Shown here piece by piece: positions 63,502 through 64,000 of a DNA stretch of 64,000 nt; positions within the stretch are counted from its first letter, which is position 1; every line of letters starts with the position of its first letter. The notes below the pieces were generated by a model, which was given only the letters and a program-made list of their open reading frames with translations, was not told where the DNA came from and searched no databases. Made by a program: the position numbers and the translations under genes. This DNA is from Eleginops maclovinus (lineage: Eukaryota; Chordata; Actinopteri; Perciformes; Eleginopidae). The stretch spans positions 9,622,155-9,686,154 of the forward strand of contig NC_086365.1 in assembly GCF_036324505.1 (NCBI RefSeq). The letters are read 5' to 3'.

Positions 63502-63619
63502 TTATGTTTCATCGTCTACACATCACAGTTCGATTGGTTTTTCGATGACCACAGAAGGATTTAAACTAAAGACCAATTTAGAAAACACAGAAAAACAACC
63601 ACTCTTTCTTTAACTACCA

Positions 63620-63690
63620 TACAGTATATATACAGTATATATATATATATATATACTATATATATATACAGTATATATATATATAGAGTG
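63620..63690. repeat. Palindromic (AT)n cluster
   Basis: Three acagtatata blocks interleaved with (TA)n runs form self-complementary sequence in a large1 intron. Confidence 0.75.
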
Positions 63691-64000
63691 TATTTATGAA
63701 TTTCCTTCCACTATAAGCAGCCAAACACTTTTAAACTGTGCAATCCAGCATTACTATCTCATAGTGTGCTATTTATACTAACACACCACTGTATATATTG
63801 TTATATAATAGTATAATAATAGAACTGTTAGATATTTTACTACTCTGCTCATATTTTTGACTTTAATTTCTTATATTTATATAAATATCTTTATTTGATT
63901 TGATCTTTTGATTGCACATTCACACATTAACCACCTTTGTTTATGTACATATTTATTATTATGTGCATGCATATACACATCATTTAAAACGTGTATTTAT

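Overview
This window is vertebrate nuclear DNA. It is most likely from a ray-finned (teleost) fish. The genes are split into many exons with GT/AG borders. Long (CA)n/(TG)n microsatellites, an intact Tc1-type transposon, a tRNA-derived SINE and LINE 3' ends lie in introns and between genes. There is no sign of bacterial, organellar or phage sequence. Gene names rest on recalled similarity to vertebrate proteins; no database search was run. Exon borders were read by hand from splice consensus, reading phase and protein continuity.

Layout, left to right. (1) 1-1,750, minus strand: the 5' end of slc25a3 (mitochondrial phosphate carrier); the rest lies off the left edge. (2) 3,095-19,067, minus strand: tmpo (thymopoietin/LAP2), an inner nuclear membrane LEM protein with a series of short in-phase exons. 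One intron carries a complete Tc1-like transposon (8,999-10,512) with an uninterrupted 335-aa transposase. (3) 19,845-23,406, minus strand: strap, a seven-bladed WD40 protein, complete in nine coding exons (329 aa). (4) 24,921-about 41,600, plus strand: bicd1, a dynein/dynactin cargo adaptor, in eleven coding exons. Exon 3 carries a one-base frameshift, a (TG)74 tract abuts the acceptor of exon 10, and a Ser/Pro-rich C-terminal extension is open past an internal splice donor. (5) 41.6-54.8 kb: a repeat-bearing intergenic stretch with a solo-LTR-like block and one exon-like segment. (6) 54,855-63,435, minus strand: the last seven coding exons of large1 (matriglycan synthase); the 5' part lies off the right edge.

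The genes do not form a pathway. They are independent housekeeping or developmental genes: mitochondrial phosphate import, nuclear envelope/chromatin tethering, SMN/TGF-beta scaffold, dynein transport, and dystroglycan glycosylation. The tmpo-slc25a3 tandem matches the human 12q23.1 arrangement as I recall it. No convincing undescribed multi-gene system was seen. The most useful leads are the bicd1 frameshift, the microsatellite at a bicd1 splice acceptor, the bicd1 tail, the near-intact Tc1 copy with an asymmetric right end, a TTAA-flanked inverted-repeat element in bicd1, and several strong stem-loops.
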